DNA of 64,000 bases from Eunapius fragilis (taxonomy: Eukaryota; Porifera; Demospongiae; Spongillida; Spongillidae): NCBI GenBank assembly GCA_963681505.1, contig OY811971.1, positions 22,039,353 to 22,103,352 of the forward strand, given 5' to 3'. The notes beneath the pieces are model-generated. The model saw nothing but the letters and a program-made list of their open reading frames with translations, was not told the origin of the DNA and searched no databases. Below are positions 58,757-64,000 of this stretch, piece by piece. The number at the start of each line of letters is the position of its first letter. The stretch's first letter is position 1. A program made the position numbers and the translations under genes.

Positions 58757-59706
58757 CCATAATTATCTCACATCAGCCGCTAATGGACCCACTGAACGCT
58801 GCAATCCGATTGGACTGCACTCCCCGTTACAGCTGAATAAACCTTGGTATAGAGCTCTTTCATGGTCACATGACGCGTGGGCTTTAATTGCATTAATTGC
58901 TTTATTGTCCGCCAGATTGGTGCTCGGATTACTATGGAAATAAATGGGCTTATGCTCAGTTTTGGTACTTTTGATACGTATAACTCGCGCTCCGAGGGCA
59001 CAAGTAAAAATCATATTTTTACAAATGTTAGTCATGTGTTAGACCACAATAATATATATTTAAACGACACTCTGAAGTAATGTTACGTACCAAAACCAAT
59101 CCATTGTAAACGAGCACCAATATGGCGGCATAATTAGAAGATGAATGCTATTAAGTCACTCGATGAAAGAGCTCTATAGGCTTGTCACCCTTCTACCCGA
59201 GTAGGGCCCGCTTGACTATAACAGATCTGAGTTAATTAAGTTTCTTTTTAGGCAATGTATAGATAGACATTGTCCCGCAGCTTTATAATCACATCCAAAA
59301 CAAACCGAAACCCCGAATCTCTATCCGCCTGTATAAAACGTCCCTAACAATGGGTGACGATATGTTTCGAAAAAAAAACAAGGCCACGCTATTTCGTTGA
59401 TAATTCCTATGTTTCTTGCACCTTGCTTGGAATTTGTATACAATATGCATGTGCGTACGTCAGTCATTATAGCTATATCTGGTAAAACGCCGGTTTTATA
59501 GAACGTTCAAGGAGATTTTCACGCTTCTGGATTTCACATTACGATGAGGTAGTTATAGGAGCATTTCCGGACTGGTAACGCTGATACCCGCTGGTGCAGC
59601 ACTGTTTCGCTTGCAAATTGGTGTTGTAACAGAGGTATGCAAAGTTGAAAATAGGAAGGCGATAACGTTAATAAATAATTGTTATAACGGTGTGATTATT
59701 ATATAT
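58757..59706. other. intergenic, nothing recognised
   Basis: AT-rich sequence; the 67-90 aa frames at 58763-59080 are on both strands and have no domain signal. Confidence 0.45.
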
Positions 59707-59956
59707 GGGACAGTGTCCAGCAGAATCACCCTTCTGGCTAGTTTTTCAAGTTTTCAAATTTTTTGATTTTCCTTGGACACCCATGAGCTTCTGTCAAATG
59801 GTCCTTACGCATCCTAAATCGGACTATCCCTCACAAAGTTATTAGGCGCTGAATTTATAATTAGCCATACATTTCAATGCGAGCGTTACTTTTCTTTTGC
59901 TTGTTCTGGAAAGTTTGAAAAAGTACCATAAGGGTGATTTAGCTGGACACTGTCCC
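59707..59956. mobile_element. MITE with GGGACAGTGTCCAGC ends, followed by a partial copy
   Basis: GGGACAGTGTCCAGCAGAAT at the left pairs with the right end AGCTGGACACTGTCCC, flanked by ATAT repeats. Another copy starts at 59971 (GGGACGGTGTCCAGCAAAAT) and runs to about 60340 without a matching end. Confidence 0.7.
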
Positions 59957-60719
59957 ATATATATATATATGGGACGGTGTCCAGCAAAATCACCCTTCTG
60001 GAGTTTTAATTTTATCACTATAAAAATTGTACGCTACACAAAGCAACATATCTTCACAACGGTTTTATATTTTCTTTTCAAATTTCGTACACTTGTTCAC
60101 ACATCAGATCTCTCTGTGCGAACCGATTTTGGTGCTCTAGATATTTTCCATGACATGGTTATAAAGGTCTCTAACCCAATGGGTTAAGATTCCACATTTC
60201 TCCAGATACGAGTGATGATAATATGTCAAATTTGGAGTATACATAGAAGGGTCCTGTAGCTATTGATTTCTGCAGATCGTTACGTTTTTTCTTATCCGTT
60301 ACGGAGATATGGATTTTCAAAGTAATTCGACATTTCGCGCCACTCCCCCTATTCCAATATGCCATTATGTAATGGTCACGCCCTTTAAATTTGAAGTTAG
60401 GTAATTAACTCCGCTATGATCGTTCTACGTGGTATATAAGCGATCGTACCTCGTACGCTACGTTTCAACATAAAACAGTATCGTACGTTCACATGTATCG
60501 CTTATGATGGATGCTGTGAATGTTCATGGTAGTTTATATTGTGCACCCTTTTTCTATATCTGCTCAGTTTGTGGCATGTACATGTAAGCATGCACGTACC
60601 ATGCCTTCTAATCATGGGGCCACCTTCTTCACCCTCTACACCCTCTACACTAGTCTGGGGACCAGATGACTTGCTTGTGACAGTCAGTTATCTGGTACAC
60701 AAACTGCAGTACCTTTACT

Positions 60720-62985
60720 TAGTATGGCATATCTCTCAAGACCATTCATATTCACTGCCCTTCTTTCTTTCTTACCTCCTCCTCCCCTCCTCTTCCCTCC
60801 TCCTCCTCTCCTCCTCCCCTCCTCCTCTTCCTCCTTCTTTTACTCCCTCTCATTTTCCCTCCTACCTTCCCTCCTATTACACATAACACCCCTCCTCCTT
60901 TCTTTTGATTGCATCCACACCTCCCCCTCCTCCTCCTCCTCATCCTCTCCCTCCACCTCTTCCTATCTTCCTTCATCCACCCATCCTCCTCCTCTCCTCC
61001 TCTTCCCTCCTCCTCCTCTCCTCCTCCCCTCCTCCTCCTCCTCCTCCTCCTCCTCCTCCTACTTCTACGTTCCTACCTGTTGCATCCTCCCTCCTCCTTT
61101 CTTTTTCCCGTTGCATCCACCCCCAACTCCTCCTCCCCCTGCTCTACCTCCTTCTCCTCCTCTTCCTATCTTCCTTCATCCACCCATCCTCCTCCTCCCC
61201 TCCTCCTCCCTCCTCATCTCCCCTTCTCCTCCTCTTACTCCCTCTCATTTTCCCTCCTACCTTCCTTCTTATTACACCTACCCCTCCCCCCTCCTTTCTT
61301 TTGATTGCATCCAAACTTCCCCTCCTCCTCCTCATCCTCCTACTTCTACCTTCCTACCCGTTGCATCCTTCCCTCCTCCCCCCTCCTCCTTCCATTCTTC
61401 TTCCCGTTGCATCCACTCCCCACCTTCTCCTCCCTCTTCTCTACCTCCTTCTCCACCTCTTCCTATCTTCCTTCATCCACCCATCCTCCTCCTCCCCTTC
61501 TCCTCTTTCCTCCTTCTCCTCCTCCCTCCTCCTCACCTCCCCTTCTCCTCCTCTTACTCCCTCTCATTTTCCCTCCTACCTTCTTTCTTATTACACCTAC
61601 CCCTCCTCTCCTTTTTTTGATTGCATCCAAACCTCCCCTCCTCCTCCTCATCCTCCTACTTCTACCTTTCTACCCATTGCATCCTCCCCTCCTCCCCCTC
61701 CTCCTTCCATTCTACTCGTTGCATCCACCCCCACCTTCTCCTCCCCCTCCTCTACCTCCTGCTCCTCCTCTCCCTCCTCCTCCTATCTTCCTTCATCCAC
61801 CCATCCTCCTCCCCATTCTCCCCACCTCCTCCCTTCCTCCTCCTCCTCCTCTCCTCCTCCTCTTACTCGTCTCATTTTCCCTCCTACCTTCCTTCCTATT
61901 ACACCTACTCCCCTCCTCCTTTCGTTTCATTGCATCCACACCTCCCCCTCCTCTTCCTCCTCATCCTCCTACTTCTACCTTCCTACCCGTTGCATCCTCC
62001 CCCTCCTCCTCCTTCCATTCTTCCCATTGCATCCACTCCCACCTTCTCCTCCCCCTCTTCTCCCTCCTCTTCCTATCTTCCTTCATCCAACCATCCTCCT
62101 CCTCTCCTCCTCCTCCCCTCCCCTCCTCCTATCTTCTTTCATCCACCCATCCTCCTCCCCTCCTCCTCCTCCTCTTACTCCCTCTCATTTTACCTCCTAC
62201 CTTCCTTCCCATTACACCTACCCCTCCCCCTCCACCTTTCTTTTGATTTTATCTACACCTCCCCTCCTCCTCCTCCTCATCCTCCTACGTCTACCTTCCT
62301 ACCTGTTGCATCCTCCCCTCCTCCTCCTTCCATTCTTCCCGTTGCATCCACCCCCACCTTCTCCTCCTCTTCCTCTACCTCCTCTTCCTATCTTCTTGCA
62401 TCCACCCATCCTCCTCCTCTCCTCCTCCTCTCCTCCCCTCCCTCTCCTCCTCCTCCCCTCCCCTCCCTCTCCTCCTCCTATCTTCCATCATCCACCCATC
62501 CTCCTCCCTCCTCCTCCCCTCCTCCTCCTCTCCTCCCCCTCCTCCTCCTCCTCTTACTCCCTCTCATTTTCCCTTCTACCTTCCTTCCTATTACACCTAC
62601 CCCTCCCCCTCCTCCTTGCATCCACACCTCCCCCTCCTCCTCCTCATCCTCCTACTTCTACCTTCTTACTGGTTGCATCCTCCCCTCCTCCCTCTCTTCC
62701 TCCTTCCATTCTTCCAGTTGCACCCATCCCTCTCCCTCCTATACCTCCTCCTGTTCCTCCTCCCCATCCTCTATCTCCCCACCTCCCTCCTCCTTCTCCC
62801 CCTCCTCTACCTCCTCCTCCCTCTCCTCTACCTCCTCCCCCTCCTCTACCTCCTCCCCCTCCTCTACCTCCTCCCCCTCCTCTACCTCCTCCCCCTTCTC
62901 TACCTCCTCCCCCCTCCTCTACCTCCTCCCCCTCCTCTACCTCCTCCTCCTTCTCCTCCTCCCCTTCCACCTTCTTGGGTAGGGA
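60720..62985. repeat. polypyrimidine satellite, about six units of 310-400 bp
   Basis: (CCT)n-rich sequence in which landmarks such as TTTTGATTGCATCCACACC recur near 60902, 61301, 61612, 61925, 62240 and 62612. Other landmarks (CTCTCATTTTCCCTCCTACC, CTTCCTTCATCCACCCATCC) recur once per unit. The last 150 bases are (CTACCTCCTCCCCCTC)n. The strand has very few purines, so all three forward frames are open for hundreds of codons; these are not genes. Confidence 0.93.
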
Positions 62986-63655
62986 GGGTATTTAATACTA
63001 ACCACTTTGTTTCAAAGGAAGTGTTCATTTCGATATATATGTTTTCACCTACGAGTCAGCGGAATGTATTTTTTGGGATGTGCAAACTACATGCAACTAG
63101 AAAAGGCTATTATATGAGATTATATACAGAGCCTGTGCAAGAACTGAACTCTAGAGCTCTACACAAGGGAATGTATGTTGGTATAAGCCTTTATGAATAT
63201 TATTATACCCTTATCAGTACAGATTGTGGGTGGCCAGTGGTTTACTTAGACAAGCAAGCATGGTAGAATGGTACATGGTAGAATCCAATGTACCTTGTAC
63301 ATGCTCTACATGGAAGTTAGAACAAGTAGTTTTGAACTACATGCGTGCATGTCATAGCACTAAGGTCTTTCCAAAAACAAAAGTACTCTATAAATAAGGA
63401 GAGGGGGGGAAAAAGAGGAGGGGGGAGGGGGGGGACATCTGATGTATGTAATTGTTGGCAGTGCCTACTAGGATGTTGCATTGTCACCTTTTTAGTTGTA
63501 AAATAACCCATGAAAGGTTATATTGCTAGAACATTATATATGCTGAAGTGCCAAAATGATTCCGGGTGCTTGCAAATTTAGAACACATTGACTTACAATA
63601 CCAATAGTTTTAAAGCTGGATAAAAAAGGAATTGTATCTTCCGACACATGTCTCT
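62986..63655. other. unique spacer between satellite blocks
   Basis: Contains an open stretch 62990-63266 (KEVFISIYMFSPTSQ...), in frame with the satellite and with no acceptor or domain I recognise. A G/A tract lies at 63398-63436. Confidence 0.45.
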
Positions 63656-63669
63656 TATCATTTATTTAT

Positions 63670-64000
63670 ACAATGGAAAGGAGGAGGAGGAGGGTGGATG
63701 CAATGGGAAGAAAGGTAGAAGGAGGAGGAGGATGGTAGGAGGAGGAGGAGGAGAAGGAGGTAGAGGAAGGAGAGGAGAAGGTGGGGGGTGGATGCAACGG
63801 GAAGAATGGAAGGAGGAGGGGGAGGAGAGGGAGGATGCAATAGGTAGGAAGGTAAAAGTAGGATGAGGAGGAAGAGGTGTGGATGCAATCAAAAGAAAGG
63901 AGGAGGGGAGGAGAGAGGAGGAGGAGGAGGGGGGGGGAGGAGGAGGATGGGTGGATAAAGGAAGATAGGAGGAGGTGGTGGGAAAGGAGGAGAAGGAAGT
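63670..64000. repeat. polypurine satellite, inverted copy of the 60.7-63 kb block
   Basis: GGA-rich sequence whose landmarks are the reverse complement of the upstream array (GGTGTGGATGCAATCAAAAG, GGATGGGTGGAT). It runs off the end of the window. Confidence 0.9.

Noticed and set aside
60905..62995. 696-codon open frame and several overlapping 130-450 codon frames
   Set aside because: The strand is nearly pure pyrimidine, and stop codons need purines. All frames are open at once, composition is P/S/L only, and the DNA is a satellite.

Overview
This window looks like nuclear DNA of a metazoan with a compact, intron-rich and very transposon-rich genome, probably a sponge or another early-branching marine invertebrate. 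The species call is inference. Genes have short GT-AG (a few GC-AG) introns, and the encoded families are animal-type: a membrane-anchored tyrosinase, a CCDC115/Vma22-like V-ATPase assembly factor, an EMI/EGF membrane protein, a DOMON surface protein and Rab7-like GTPases. No bacterial operons, tRNA or rRNA genes were recognised.

Layout. 0.2-2.4 kb: tyrosinase (+). 3.4-5.4 kb: CCDC115-like gene (-), whose second intron holds an inverted LINE fragment. 6.3-7.2 kb: MITEs and (TG)n. 7.24-10.95 kb: a full-length Ginger-type DNA transposon (integrase + Ulp1 protease + PHD finger) with 4-bp target duplications. 11.6-11.8 kb: 200-base assembly gap. 12.7-17.4 kb: two broken Ty3/gypsy elements facing each other. 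17.7-26.75 kb: an 11-exon EMI-EGF-cbEGF-TM gene (+), whose 6-kb second intron is packed with nested TTAA-palindrome, Ginger-derived and hAT elements; one EGF exon has lost a base. 29.1-31.7 kb: an intron-free 872-aa gene with six copies of a roughly 98-aa domain I do not recognise. 32.3-41 kb: dense palindromic and nested MITEs. 41.4-42.8 kb: 7-exon DOMON gene (+). 43-52.5 kb: more MITEs and minisatellites. 52.5-55.8 kb: tandem pair of atypical Rab7-like genes (+). 57-58.7 kb: nested MITEs, an orphan exon and an internally deleted hAT with BED finger. 60.7-63 kb: a 2.2-kb polypyrimidine satellite, met again in inverted orientation at 63.67-64 kb.

The most unusual material is (i) the repeat-domain gene at 29.1-31.7 kb, (ii) two adjacent Rab7-like genes that both lack the catalytic switch II glutamine, (iii) a roughly 350-bp repeat family whose terminal hairpin is kept by compensatory changes between copies, and (iv) a long-palindrome family in which the two arms of each copy match each other better than they match other copies, with a loop that has flipped between two copies.

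The genes show no obvious joint pathway apart from the Rab pair and the EGF exons, which are local duplications. Exon joins were worked out by eye from splice sites and reading phase; they agree internally but have not been tested against transcripts.
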